Assembly (NCBI RefSeq): GCF_035984545.1 | Contig: NZ_JAXCHP010000001.1 | Span: 1,860,001-1,924,000 of the forward strand | DNA from: Cryobacterium sp. GrIS_2_6 | GTDB taxonomy: Bacteria; Actinomycetota; Actinomycetes; Actinomycetales; Microbacteriaceae | DNA length: 64,000 nt | Direction: 5' to 3' | Shown here: positions 1-7,833 of the stretch, in pieces | Layout of the letters: each line of letters starts with the position of its first letter | How positions within the stretch are numbered: the first letter of the stretch is position 1 | Translations under genes and position numbers: made by a program | The notes under the pieces: generated by a model | Seen by the model: the letters and a program-made list of their open reading frames with translations, nothing else | The model's database searches: none | What the model was told of the DNA's origin: nothing

Positions 1-96
1 GCCGAACGCACTCGCAGCATACCTGTCCGAGCGGCACGCACGCGGCCGGGCTATTCTGTCATTTTCATTCCGACGATTCTTTGAAGGAGATCCTTC

Positions 97-918
97 TTGC
101 CGTACTTCAGCACATCCGACGGAACCGAGATCTACTACACCGACCAGGGCGAAGGACAGCCGGTCCTCCTCAGCCACGGCTGGCCTCTCTCGTCCGACGC
201 CTGGCAGGTCGAGGTGAAACTGCTCGCGGACAACGGATACCGTGCCATCGCGCACGACCGTCGCGGGCACGGTCGCTCGGCGAAGACCTATACCGGTAAC
301 GACATGGACACGTATGCCAGGGACCTGGCCGAACTCGTCGAGTCGCTCGACCTGCAGAACCTCGCCGTGATCGGTCACTCCACGGGCGGCGGCGAGGTGG
401 TGCGCTATGCGGCGCAGCATGGGGTCGGCCGGGTAACCAAGGTGATCACCGCCGGCGCGGTGCCGCCGCTCATGGTGAGGACGGAGAGCAACCCCGACGG
501 CCTTCCGATCGAGGTGTTCGACGGCATCCGTGCGGGTGTCCTGAGCGATTCGTCCCAGTTCTACATCGATCTCACCGGAGCGTTCTTCGGGGCGAACCGG
601 CCCGGAAGCGCCGTTTCTGAGGGTGCCAAGCGCGAATTCTGGCGTCAGGGAATGCTGGTGAACCTCGCCGCGGCATACGACTGCGTCAAGGCCTTCTCGG
701 AAACCGACTTCACCGCGGACCTCACGGCGCTCGAGGTGCCGATCTTCATCGCCCACGGAGACGACGACCAGATCGTTCCCATCAACGACGCAGCACTGAA
801 GTCGATCGATCTGGTCAAGAACGGCACCCTCAAGGTCTATCCCGGCGCGCCGCACGGCATCTATGGCGACTACCAGGCAGAGCTCGACCAGGACATCCTC
901 GCCTTCCTCGCGACCTAG
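97..918 (+). CDS. alpha/beta hydrolase, non-heme chloroperoxidase/arylesterase type
   Basis: 273-aa cytoplasmic hydrolase of the alpha/beta fold, normal length for the bacterial non-heme haloperoxidase/esterase group. The nucleophile elbow reads GHSTGGG (about residues 92-98), the acid is in HGDDDQIVP and the catalytic His in GAPHGIYGDY near the C-terminus, so the triad looks complete. The N-terminal SDGTEIYYTDQGEGQPVL and DRRGHGRS segments are typical. The start is TTG at 97, chosen because AAGGAGAT lies 7 nt upstream. The true substrate cannot be told from sequence; ester hydrolysis or perhydrolysis is the family expectation. It stands alone upstream of an acetyltransferase gene. Confidence 0.9.
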   Translation: MPYFSTSDGTEIYYTDQGEGQPVLLSHGWPLSSDAWQVEVKLLADNGYRAIAHDRRGHGRSAKTYTGNDMDTYARDLAELVESLDLQNLAVIGHSTGGGEVVRYAAQHGVGRVTKVITAGAVPPLMVRTESNPDGLPIEVFDGIRAGVLSDSSQFYIDLTGAFFGANRPGSAVSEGAKREFWRQGMLVNLAAAYDCVKAFSETDFTADLTALEVPIFIAHGDDDQIVPINDAALKSIDLVKNGTLKVYPGAPHGIYGDYQAELDQDILAFLAT

Positions 919-969
919 GCCCCGCATGAACGGTGTGACCGGGCCTCAGCCGACGGATAGGCTCGGCTC

Positions 970-1440
970 GTGCCCGTCACCCTCGAACCCCTGTCCCCCA
1001 AACGTCTTCCGAAATGGCTGCGCCGCAGCGCGGAGGAGTACGCATCCGATCTGATCAGCCTCGGCCGTTCCCCGTCAGACGCTCATCGGCTCGCCACCCG
1101 GAGTCTGGGAAATTCCTTCCCCGGCGGACAACCGGCATCCGGTCAGTACGTGTTCGACGTGCACGACGGCCCTGGCCGCCCGGTCGGCTACCTCTGGATC
1201 GGCCGCGCCCAGGGTGAGGACGATTCGGATTGGTGGGTCTGGGACATCTCCATCAATGAGGACGAACGCGGCAAGGGGCTGGGCCGGGAGACCATGTTGC
1301 TCGCGGAACACTTCGCGAAGTCCCATGGCGCCCGGACCCTCGGCCTGAGCGTCTTCGGTTTCAATACGGTGGCGCGGCGGCTCTACGAGACGCTGGACTA
1401 TGAGACGACGTCGATCAAGATGAAGAAGACCCTCGACTGA
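970..1440 (+). CDS. GNAT family N-acetyltransferase
   Basis: 156-aa acetyltransferase. The acetyl-CoA binding motif A is visible as SINEDERGKGLGRETM (about residues 91-105), followed by the GNAT C-terminal pattern GLSVFGFNTVARRLYETLDY. The N-terminal third (PKWLRRSAEEYASDLI) resembles GNAT proteins that carry a short helical lead-in. Start is GTG at 970; no strong Shine-Dalgarno site is evident. The acceptor substrate is unknown. The gene ends 10 bp before the convergent pseudouridine synthase gene. Confidence 0.85.
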   Translation: MPVTLEPLSPKRLPKWLRRSAEEYASDLISLGRSPSDAHRLATRSLGNSFPGGQPASGQYVFDVHDGPGRPVGYLWIGRAQGEDDSDWWVWDISINEDERGKGLGRETMLLAEHFAKSHGARTLGLSVFGFNTVARRLYETLDYETTSIKMKKTLD

Positions 1441-1449
1441 GTCGCCCAC

Positions 1450-2400
1450 TCACTCCGAGGCACCGGTCTCCCGGGCACCCGTCTCCGGGAGAACCGGCAG
1501 GGTGCGCACTCCTTCGAAGTGGCGCGGATCCCCGTCGATCGGATCGGTGAAGCTCACCTCGCGCGCCAGGAGCTGCAGTGGCCGGGAGAAGTCGTCGATG
1601 GCGATGTCCTGGACCACAGGGTAGAGCGGGTCGTCGATGATCGGGATACCGAGGCCCAGCATGTGCATCCGCAGCTGGTGGGTGCGTCCCGTGCTCGGCG
1701 TCAGCCGGTAGACGGCCGCATCGCCGAGCGAGGTCTCCAGCTCGATCAGCGACTCGGCGTTGACCGGCGCCCCGGGCATGACCTCGGCCTGCCATTGGCC
1801 GCGCCGGGTGAGCAGGTGGTTGCGGACGGTGACGGGGAACTCAATCCCCGGTCGGGCCGGGGCCAGGGCACGGTAGGTCTTGTGGACTTCACCGCGCTGG
1901 AACATCGACTGGTACGCCCCGCGCCAGCGCCGCTCGGTTGCCAGCACCAGCAGCCCCGATGTCACCCGGTCCAGCCGATGCAGCGGAGAGAGCTCGGGCA
2001 GGCCGAGCTCGGCGCGCAGGCGCACCACGACGCTCTGCACGACGTGCCGGCCGCGCGGAATCGTGGAGAGGAACGCGGGTTTGTCGATCACGACGAGCCG
2101 TTCGTCGCGGTGGATCACGTGAATGGTCCCCGGCACGACCGCCTCCGCGGCCAGATCACGATGAAACCAGACGAAGGTGTGCGGCCGGTAGGGGTCGCTG
2201 GTAGCGACGGGCGTACCCGTTTCGTAGGCGAAGCGCTCCGCGGCCAGGAATCCGGTCACGTCGACGAACCCCGCCAATCGTTCCGTCAGCCAGGCGCCCA
2301 TGGTCGGCCACGGCCACGGCCGCGATGGGTCGCGCTCCGGGGTGCAGACCCAGGCCGCGTCGAGCCCGTGACGTTGCGGAAGGGGCGAACGCGGGGGCAT
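1450..2400 (-). CDS. RluA-family RNA pseudouridine synthase
   Basis: 316-aa enzyme that would isomerise uridine to pseudouridine in rRNA or tRNA. The catalytic motif HRLDRVTSGLLVLA (about residues 139-152) contains the essential Asp, and the later TGRTHQLRMHM block is the second RluA signature. No S4 domain is evident at the N-terminus, which instead starts PRSPLPQRHGLDAAWV, as in the short actinobacterial RluA-like proteins. Start ATG at 2400. Convergent with the GNAT gene. Target position on RNA cannot be predicted. Confidence 0.9.
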   Translation of the reverse strand: MPPRSPLPQRHGLDAAWVCTPERDPSRPWPWPTMGAWLTERLAGFVDVTGFLAAERFAYETGTPVATSDPYRPHTFVWFHRDLAAEAVVPGTIHVIHRDERLVVIDKPAFLSTIPRGRHVVQSVVVRLRAELGLPELSPLHRLDRVTSGLLVLATERRWRGAYQSMFQRGEVHKTYRALAPARPGIEFPVTVRNHLLTRRGQWQAEVMPGAPVNAESLIELETSLGDAAVYRLTPSTGRTHQLRMHMLGLGIPIIDDPLYPVVQDIAIDDFSRPLQLLAREVSFTDPIDGDPRHFEGVRTLPVLPETGARETGASE

Positions 2401-2445
2401 CCACTGATCGTACCCACCCGATGATCACAGGTCAGGGTCGCAGGG

Positions 2446-3234
2446 TCAGAACAGCGGCCAGGGGACCGCGGGCATCTGGCCGCGCGGGGCGGGGAACCGA
2501 CCCGCCGCCCGCAACCGGTCACAGCGGGCGGCCAGGGCCTCGAGCTCGTCCGCGTCGAGCAGTCCCCCGAGGGTGACACCGAGGTCGCCATCGAGCCCCG
2601 CGCGCACACGATCGACCCCATCGAGCTCCTCGGCGCTGAGGGCATCGCCCAGCCAGCCCCAGAGCACCGTGCGCAGCTTGTGCTCGACGTGGAACGTCAA
2701 CCCGTGGTCCACGCCGTGCCGGTGGCCATCCGGCATGGCGAGAATGTGGTTGCCCTTGCGGTCGGCATTGTTGACGACGATGTCGAACACGGCCATCCGG
2801 CGCAGTGCGACCGAGTCTTCGTGCACGAGCGTGACTGCCCGGTCCTGCTCGTCGCGGCCGTCGAAGACGCGGCGCCAGCCCGTGCCGGGCCCGACCTCCC
2901 AGGGAACCAGGTCGACGGCGTCCTGTTCGGGATCCGCGTCCTGCCACAGCTGCACCATCCCCGGGCCCATCGGACCGTCACGAAGCCAGGTCCGGGGTAC
3001 GACCTTCCACCCGAAGGCCTCGGAGACCCGGTATGCCGCAACCTCCCGGTTCGCGAGGGTCCCGTCGGGAAAGTCCCAGAGCGGATGCTCGCCGGCGACC
3101 GGCTTGTACACCACCGGGACTCCGCCGATGCTGCCGAGGAATGTCGCGTTCGAGGCCGTCGTGATACGGCCCGTGAGTTCGAGCTCACCGCGTTCAAGCC
3201 CGCCGGCCTGGAGCTCGCCGGAGCCCGGCGTCAT
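2446..3234 (-). CDS. SCO1664 family protein (PI3/PI4-kinase-like fold)
   Basis: 262-aa protein of the actinobacterial SCO1664 family. Recognisable segments are the N-terminal VPVVYKPVAGEHPLWDFPDGTL, NREVAAYRVSEAFGW and the internal FDIVVNNADRKGNHIL with the NNADRK catalytic-loop-like motif shared with phosphatidylinositol-kinase-like proteins. Biochemical function is not established. It overlaps the DUF3090 gene by 1 nt and is the third gene of a minus-strand operon (phosphatase, DUF3090, SCO1664). This trio is conserved across Actinomycetota, where it often lies near mycothiol biosynthesis gene mshC. Confidence 0.88.
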   Translation of the reverse strand: MTPGSGELQAGGLERGELELTGRITTASNATFLGSIGGVPVVYKPVAGEHPLWDFPDGTLANREVAAYRVSEAFGWKVVPRTWLRDGPMGPGMVQLWQDADPEQDAVDLVPWEVGPGTGWRRVFDGRDEQDRAVTLVHEDSVALRRMAVFDIVVNNADRKGNHILAMPDGHRHGVDHGLTFHVEHKLRTVLWGWLGDALSAEELDGVDRVRAGLDGDLGVTLGGLLDADELEALAARCDRLRAAGRFPAPRGQMPAVPWPLF

Positions 3235-3806
3235 CAGGGCTCGTCGCGCAGCACGCAGTCGTGCCCGTCCGGGTCGATGGGGTCACCGCAGAGAGGGCAG
3301 AGGGGGCGCCCGGCGCCGACGACTTCGTGGGTGCGCTTCGCGAAGGCCCTGGCCGTGCCGACCGGAATCCGCAGCAATAGCATCTGCTCGGGGTCGACCG
3401 TTGCGGCATCGACGACGGCGAGGGGGTCGTCCCCGAGGCCATCCTCGTCGACCACCACGATCGGGAACGCCTCGATCACGATCTGCACGGTCGAGGGGTC
3501 CCAGCCCAGGGTCATGGTTCCGGTGCGGAAATCCTCCTCGACGGGTTGCTCGAGCGGTTCGTTGTCAACGAGCTCCACAGGTGTCGTGGTGGGGACGCTG
3601 AAGGGATTTCCCTCAGTGGACATCAGCTGATCAAGGATCTCGTCGATGCTGTCGGCGAGGAGCGCCGACTGCTGCTTCTCCATGGCGATGCTGACGATCT
3701 GGGTTCCGCTGCGCACCTGCAGATAGAACGTGCGCGACCCCGGCCGGCCGACGGTACCGACGACGACCCGGTCCGGCCAGTCGAACTCATGCAGGATTGT
3801 AGGCAT
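3234..3806 (-). CDS. DUF3090 family protein
   Basis: 190-aa soluble protein with the family start PTILHEFDWPDRVVVGTV and the Cys-rich C-terminal tail PLCPLCGDPIDPDGHDCV, which looks like a small zinc ribbon (CxxC plus C). Function unknown. Start ATG at 3806, 9 bp after the phosphatase stop, so co-transcribed with it; its stop overlaps the start of the SCO1664 gene. Full length for the family. Confidence 0.9.
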   Translation of the reverse strand: MPTILHEFDWPDRVVVGTVGRPGSRTFYLQVRSGTQIVSIAMEKQQSALLADSIDEILDQLMSTEGNPFSVPTTTPVELVDNEPLEQPVEEDFRTGTMTLGWDPSTVQIVIEAFPIVVVDEDGLGDDPLAVVDAATVDPEQMLLLRIPVGTARAFAKRTHEVVGAGRPLCPLCGDPIDPDGHDCVLRDEP

Positions 3807-3815
3807 GGGGATATT

Positions 3816-4523
3816 TTAGGCTCCGGTTTGCCGCGGCCGCTGAGTGCCTGCCCCACCGCCGACCGGCGCATCGGCCACCGGGCCGACCGCCGCCAGCCAG
3901 GACAGGTCGCCTGCGTCGGTGTTGATGGCATGGACACTCGGGCGATGGGGCCCGTAGCGCACGATCGAGACGGATGCCGGTCCGACGTTGATCCGCTGGA
4001 ACAGGTCCAGGTGCATCCCAAGTGCGTCGGCGAGGACGGACTTGATGATGTCGCCGTGGCTCACCGCGACCCACACCGCGCCGGGACCATGCTCGTCTTC
4101 GAAGATCGCATCATGGCGGCGGATGGCCGCGACCGCCCGCGCCTGCATGGCGGCCATCGATTCGCCGCCGGGAAAGACGACCGCAGAGGGGTGCGCCTGC
4201 ACCACCGTCCACAGGGGCTCCTGGGAGAGGTCGATCAGGGTTCGGCCCTGCCAGTCGCCGTAGTCGCACTCGGTGATGTCCTCGTCCACGGGAGTCGCGG
4301 GGGCTCCGCCCTGGAGGTCGAGGATCAGCTGGGAGGTTTCCCGGCAACGCTGCAGCGGGCTCGAAACCACGCCGGCCAGAGGCACGACGGAGAGCCGCTC
4401 GCCGGCGCTCGCGGCCTGGGTGCGCCCGATCGCGTCGAGGCCGACCCCGAGAGATCGCCCTGCCAGGAGTCCGTCGGCATTCGCGGTGGTGCGGCCGTGC
4501 CGCACGAGGATGACTGTGGCCAT
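3816..4523 (-). CDS. histidine phosphatase family protein (MSMEG_4193 type)
   Basis: 235-aa phosphoglycerate-mutase-like phosphatase. The phosphohistidine motif LVRHGRTTAN is at residues 6-15; the second catalytic His lies in WVAVSHGDIIKS and SPLQRCRETSQL is the usual phosphate-pocket Arg segment. The family name comes from the mycobacterial member found in the same trio with DUF3090 and SCO1664 proteins. Start ATG at 4523. It is the first gene of the operon and so probably carries its promoter upstream, in the 4524-4651 gap. Substrate unknown. Confidence 0.88.
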   Translation of the reverse strand: MATVILVRHGRTTANADGLLAGRSLGVGLDAIGRTQAASAGERLSVVPLAGVVSSPLQRCRETSQLILDLQGGAPATPVDEDITECDYGDWQGRTLIDLSQEPLWTVVQAHPSAVVFPGGESMAAMQARAVAAIRRHDAIFEDEHGPGAVWVAVSHGDIIKSVLADALGMHLDLFQRINVGPASVSIVRYGPHRPSVHAINTDAGDLSWLAAVGPVADAPVGGGAGTQRPRQTGA

Positions 4524-4651
4524 GCGTACAGCCTAGGGAGTCGGCGACCAGTGTCGCCGAACCCATCGGGCGCCGATGCGTGCGAAGTGCCCTCCCCGCG
4601 GTGATGCGAGGATGAGTTGCCGGCTGACTCTCGGCCTGTCGCCGACTCTGC

Positions 4652-5170
4652 TCAGCTCAGCCGGGCCAGCGCCAGCCGGAACGCGTCGATCGCGTGAGCG
4701 TTGAACAGCACGAACGTGACGACATCCACGGCCGTGGAGCTCGCGGCGACCGTCTCGACGGCGATACGCGCCGCGTCGTCCATCGGCCACCCGTAGACGC
4801 CGGCGCTCACCGCAGGAAAGGTCACGCGGCGGGCACCGAGTTCGTCGGCGACCCGCAGCGACTCGACGTAGCAGGAGGCGAGCAGGTCCGATTGATCGAG
4901 GGTCTTCGCCCATATCGGGCCGACGGTGTGGATGACCCACCGGGCGGGGAGGAGCCCCGCCGTAGTCGCGACGGCGGCACCGGTCGGCAGCCCGTCCGGC
5001 AGCGTCGTGGCACGCAACCGGCGACATTCCGCGAGGATGCTCGGGCCTCCGGCCCGGTGAATCGCACCGTCCACTCCCCCGCCCCCGAGCAGCGTGTGAT
5101 TCGCTGCGTTGACGATCGCGTCCGCGGGCAGCGCCGTGATGTCGCCTCGGACCAGCTCGATGAGTGCCAT
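4652..5170 (-). CDS. macrodomain protein, O-acetyl-ADP-ribose deacetylase-like
   Basis: 172-aa single macrodomain. Hallmarks: AIVNAANHTLLGGGGVDGAI (ADP-ribose binding loop, about residues 20-39), CRRLRATTLPDGLPTGAA and the ISAGVYGWP-type loop seen here as FPAVSAGVYGWPMDDAA. It should bind or hydrolyse ADP-ribose derivatives such as O-acetyl-ADP-ribose. Length is normal. A decayed fragment of a second macrodomain gene lies at about 6816-6876. Start ATG at 5170. Confidence 0.92.
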   Translation of the reverse strand: MALIELVRGDITALPADAIVNAANHTLLGGGGVDGAIHRAGGPSILAECRRLRATTLPDGLPTGAAVATTAGLLPARWVIHTVGPIWAKTLDQSDLLASCYVESLRVADELGARRVTFPAVSAGVYGWPMDDAARIAVETVAASSTAVDVVTFVLFNAHAIDAFRLALARLS

Positions 5171-5226
5171 GATCCGACGTTACCAACCTCGTGCACGGGA
5201 GACGCACGAGGCTGATACGGCTGGAG

Positions 5227-6207
5227 CTAGGCCAGCGTCGGCTGCAACAGCCCCTCGAGGCGCTGGTAGCTGGTCTCCATTCCGCCGGTCATGCCGGTGG
5301 CCAGAACCGCGTCACGCTGCTCTGCATCGGCGTAGGTGATGACGAGTGAGAGCAGGGTTCCGCCCTCGACTTCCGTGAGGGTCAGCTCGTTGAGCGTTGC
5401 CGGGAAGTCCATCCCGATCATCGCCTCGGTCGTGACCGCGCGGTGCGGTTCGATCGATTCGAGGAGCTCACCGGTGAAGCCGAATCGCTCCTCGCCGCCG
5501 TCCCGCTGCCACTCGTAGCGGTAGCTGTCACCGACGGCTGTTGCGATCTCACAGACGGGCATCGACCAACCGTCCGGTCCCAGGAGCCACCGCTTCATGA
5601 GGGCGGCATCGTTGTGGGCCCGCCACACCTGGTCGACGGTGCCGCGGATCACCCGTGCCACTCGCACCTGGGTGTCGCTGAGGATCTGCGCCTCCGCCAG
5701 GTGGTCGGCGGCGAATGACGCCAGATCGGCCAGCACCTGGTCGATCTGGGACATCGCCTGGCGGGTGCCTTCGAGCATTCCCATCTCGATGAGCTGCTGC
5801 ATCTGGTCGAGGGAACCGAAGTACGACGTCGTCTTCAGGCGGCTGCCGCCGGTCGTCTCCTCGAAAGCGAAGTCCATTCGGGTGGTGGGGAGGTCGGCGT
5901 TGGGCACGCCCGCCGCGTCCGAGAAGCTGTCAAGCACTTCAAACGCGTGGGGAGCGTCGGTCGAGGTCCAGTCCCAGCAGCCGTAGTGCGTATCGCCCTC
6001 CGGTCCGGTCATCGCATACACGCTGCGTCCCCCGGTCAGAGCGTCGTGCCGGTAGAACGTGGCCGGATAGGTCGGCGGGCCCCAGAACCTTTCGATCTGG
6101 CGCGGATCCGTGTACGCATCCCAGAGCCGGCGGAGCGGTACCGGGAAGTCGGCGACGATCGTGATCGTGAGCTGGTCGAGGTCTTTCTCGACGGAGGTGA
6201 CGGGCAT
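5227..6207 (-). CDS. tandem SRPBCC/AHSA1-domain protein
   Basis: 326-aa protein with two AHSA1-type START-like domains. Domain 1 (about 10-155) contains FPVPLRRLWDAYTDPRQIERFWGPP; domain 2 (about 175-320) contains VARVIRGTVDQVWRAHND and LKRWLLGPDGW. Such ligand-binding domains are commonly paired with ArsR regulators in Actinobacteria; the ligand is unknown. The gene starts 14 bp downstream of the ArsR gene stop, with AAAGGAT as ribosome site, so the two form one operon that the regulator probably represses. Confidence 0.88.
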   Translation of the reverse strand: MPVTSVEKDLDQLTITIVADFPVPLRRLWDAYTDPRQIERFWGPPTYPATFYRHDALTGGRSVYAMTGPEGDTHYGCWDWTSTDAPHAFEVLDSFSDAAGVPNADLPTTRMDFAFEETTGGSRLKTTSYFGSLDQMQQLIEMGMLEGTRQAMSQIDQVLADLASFAADHLAEAQILSDTQVRVARVIRGTVDQVWRAHNDAALMKRWLLGPDGWSMPVCEIATAVGDSYRYEWQRDGGEERFGFTGELLESIEPHRAVTTEAMIGMDFPATLNELTLTEVEGGTLLSLVITYADAEQRDAVLATGMTGGMETSYQRLEGLLQPTLA

Positions 6208-6221
6208 GATGATCCTTTCGG

Positions 6222-6575
6222 TTAGGTGCCAGGTGTAGCCGGAGAGTCTTCCGCGAGCAGGCTGTCGAGGCGGTCGATGCGCGAATGCCAGAGCTCCTCG
6301 AAGTGGTCGAGCAGGCGCTGGGCCTGGCGGATGCGATCAAGGTTTCCCCGTACCATCCGCTCACGGCCACGTGCTTCCTTCGTCACCAGACTCGCCTCCT
6401 CCAACACGGCAATGTGTTTCTGCACGGCCGCGAAGGACATCTCGTAGGAGTCCGCCAACTGCGACACCGAGATGTCGGTGACCAGCGTGCGGCGCACGAT
6501 ATCTCGCCTCGTAGCGTCTGCGAGGGCGCGGAAGAGGCGGTTCACGTCCTGTTCGGAAAGCTCTGATACAACCAT
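6222..6575 (-). CDS. ArsR-family transcriptional regulator
   Basis: 117-aa winged-helix repressor. It starts VVSELSEQDVNRLFRALADATRRDIV, the standard ArsR lead; the recognition helix region is SVSQLADSYEMSFAAVQKHIAVLEEASLV. No metal-binding CxC motif is visible, matching the non-metal ArsR proteins that travel with AHSA1 genes. Promoter-proximal gene of the ArsR-AHSA1 operon. An inverted repeat covers its own start codon (see 6566-6585), suggesting autoregulation. Confidence 0.9.
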   Translation of the reverse strand: MVVSELSEQDVNRLFRALADATRRDIVRRTLVTDISVSQLADSYEMSFAAVQKHIAVLEEASLVTKEARGRERMVRGNLDRIRQAQRLLDHFEELWHSRIDRLDSLLAEDSPATPGT

Positions 6576-6585
6576 TTGATTGTAT
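6566..6585. promoter_or_regulatory. candidate ArsR operator over the start codon
   Basis: 20-bp inverted repeat with arms ATACAA and TTGTAT separated by 8 nt. The arsR start codon lies inside it. The position and symmetry suit binding by a homodimeric ArsR repressor that blocks transcription of its own operon. Binding is inferred, not shown. Confidence 0.5.
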
Positions 6586-6815
6586 GTTACCCAGCCACAA
6601 CGAATCGCGCAAGCGATTCCCGCGCTCGTCTTGACCGGTTTCGGAAACCCGGCCGTACCGCTCCAATTCGAATTCGCCGGCAGTCAGGAACCGCACCTGA
6701 ACCGGGCCTGGTTGGAGCAATTGGTCGGACTGTCCAACACGCCGGCCGGCCTGCGCATAGTCGCAGAACCGGCTGCGGCCGCTGCTCCTAGTGACGCCGA
6801 GTCGAGGCAGTTACA

Positions 6816-6876
6816 TCAGCGACACCCGGAGCGACTCGACGTAACATGACGCGAGCGGCTCCGGGTGGTCGATCGC
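6816..6876 (-). pseudogene. macrodomain gene fragment
   Basis: On the minus strand this short stretch translates to PLASCYVESLRVS, nearly identical to LLASCYVESLRVA of the intact macrodomain protein at 4652-5170 (about its residues 97-109). Flanking sequence in either direction loses the reading frame and similarity within about 30 bp. It is best explained as the last scrap of a duplicated or second macrodomain gene. The rest of 6586-6906 shows no gene I can support. Confidence 0.55.
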
Positions 6877-6906
6877 CTCACTGGCCGGGCGGGTCGGTCA
6901 CCCGGA

Positions 6907-7065
6907 TCAGCGGTTGCTTCCCCTGACGGCGCGAAGGACCCACCCGATGATCGCGATAATCAGGAGGACAGCGCCAACCCAGAGCAGGAACTGGAGGGCT
7001 TGAACGAAACCACCCACCACCAGCAAGACAACCGCGATGATGGCGACGATGACGAAGAGATTCAT
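6907..7065 (-). CDS. small hydrophobic membrane protein, 52 aa
   Basis: Two predicted membrane helices: FVIVAIIAVVLLVVGGFV (about 3-20) and LLWVGAVLLIIAIIGWVL (about 27-44), ending in a basic RAVRGSNR tail. The internal ATG at 7065 is chosen over upstream in-frame starts because AAGGGAG lies 7 nt before it and the upstream residues are unlike a protein. Short proteins of this pattern are common in Actinobacteria, but I cannot assign a function. Confidence 0.65.
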   Translation of the reverse strand: MNLFVIVAIIAVVLLVVGGFVQALQFLLWVGAVLLIIAIIGWVLRAVRGSNR

Positions 7066-7320
7066 GTGTTGCTCCCTTGACTTGCGAGAAAAACGGAGCT
7101 GCCGGGGTCTTGGGCAACCAGCGAAGTGTGTATGTGTGATGCGGCACACGATGCCATGATCCAGCCTACGCGCGGGCATCGACGTCGCAGGAGCGGAGTC
7201 CCTCCGTTCGTCCGACCACCGCAGCCACCGCGCACACACCGTGACGGCTCTGAACGGTAGCCAACCACAGTCGATTCAACGAGACTGGGGGTAAGCCCCC
7301 GAGAAAAAGGAACCTCCACC

Positions 7321-7806
7321 ATGACTCGCAGCGACATCGGCCCCCACCCGGACTCTTTCGACCTGGAAACCGCCACCACCGAGAACACGAACTATCGAAC
7401 CGTGGCCTGGAGCGGCAAGTATTTGCAGGTCACCCTGATGTGCATCCCTGCCGGAGAATCCATCGGACTTGAAATGCACCCCGACACCGATCAGTTCCTG
7501 CGCCTCGATGCGGGCGCCGGGAGGGCACAGATGGGGCCGGAGAAAGACAACCTCGTTTTCGAGCAGGACGTTTCTGACGGGTGGTGCATCCTCGTCCCCG
7601 CGGGCACCTGGCACAACGTCACCAATATCGGTGACGGACCAATGAACCTCTACGTCATCTACGCACCGGTCCACCACGCCGCCGGGAATATCCACAAAAC
7701 GGCCGCCGACGCCGCGGTCGACGAAAGAGCCGGAACGGACACACCGCCCGCCTGGACACAGCAACCCGCCTCGTCCCGACCCGACGAGGAAGCAAGCTCC
7801 TCGTAG
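7321..7806 (+). CDS. cupin domain protein
   Basis: 161-aa protein with a single cupin barrel. Motif 1 is GESIGLEMHPDTDQFLRLDAG with the metal-type residues H and E-like positions (EMHPDTDQ), and motif 2 is ILVPAGTWHNVTNIGDGP. The barrel ends near YVIYAPVHH; the last 40 residues are a hydrophilic, probably disordered tail. AAAAAGGAA precedes the ATG. Possible roles include sugar or small-molecule binding; none can be chosen. It stands alone, convergent to the patatin gene. Confidence 0.85.
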   Translation: MTRSDIGPHPDSFDLETATTENTNYRTVAWSGKYLQVTLMCIPAGESIGLEMHPDTDQFLRLDAGAGRAQMGPEKDNLVFEQDVSDGWCILVPAGTWHNVTNIGDGPMNLYVIYAPVHHAAGNIHKTAADAAVDERAGTDTPPAWTQQPASSRPDEEASSS

Positions 7807-7833
7807 CTCCCCTGAGCCCTGAGGCGGCGTCCT

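Noticed and set aside
1..96. Possible 3' end of a gene upstream of the first hydrolase
   Set aside because: Too short to decide on frame or family.
1519..2424. 301-codon plus-strand frame over the pseudouridine synthase
   Set aside because: Antisense shadow; the minus strand has the RluA catalytic motif and normal composition.
6580..6849. 89-codon plus-strand ORF (FEFAGSQEPHLNRAWLEQ segment)
   Set aside because: Part of it looks protein-like, but it has no ribosome site, no recognised family and overlaps the macrodomain scrap; not enough to call a gene.
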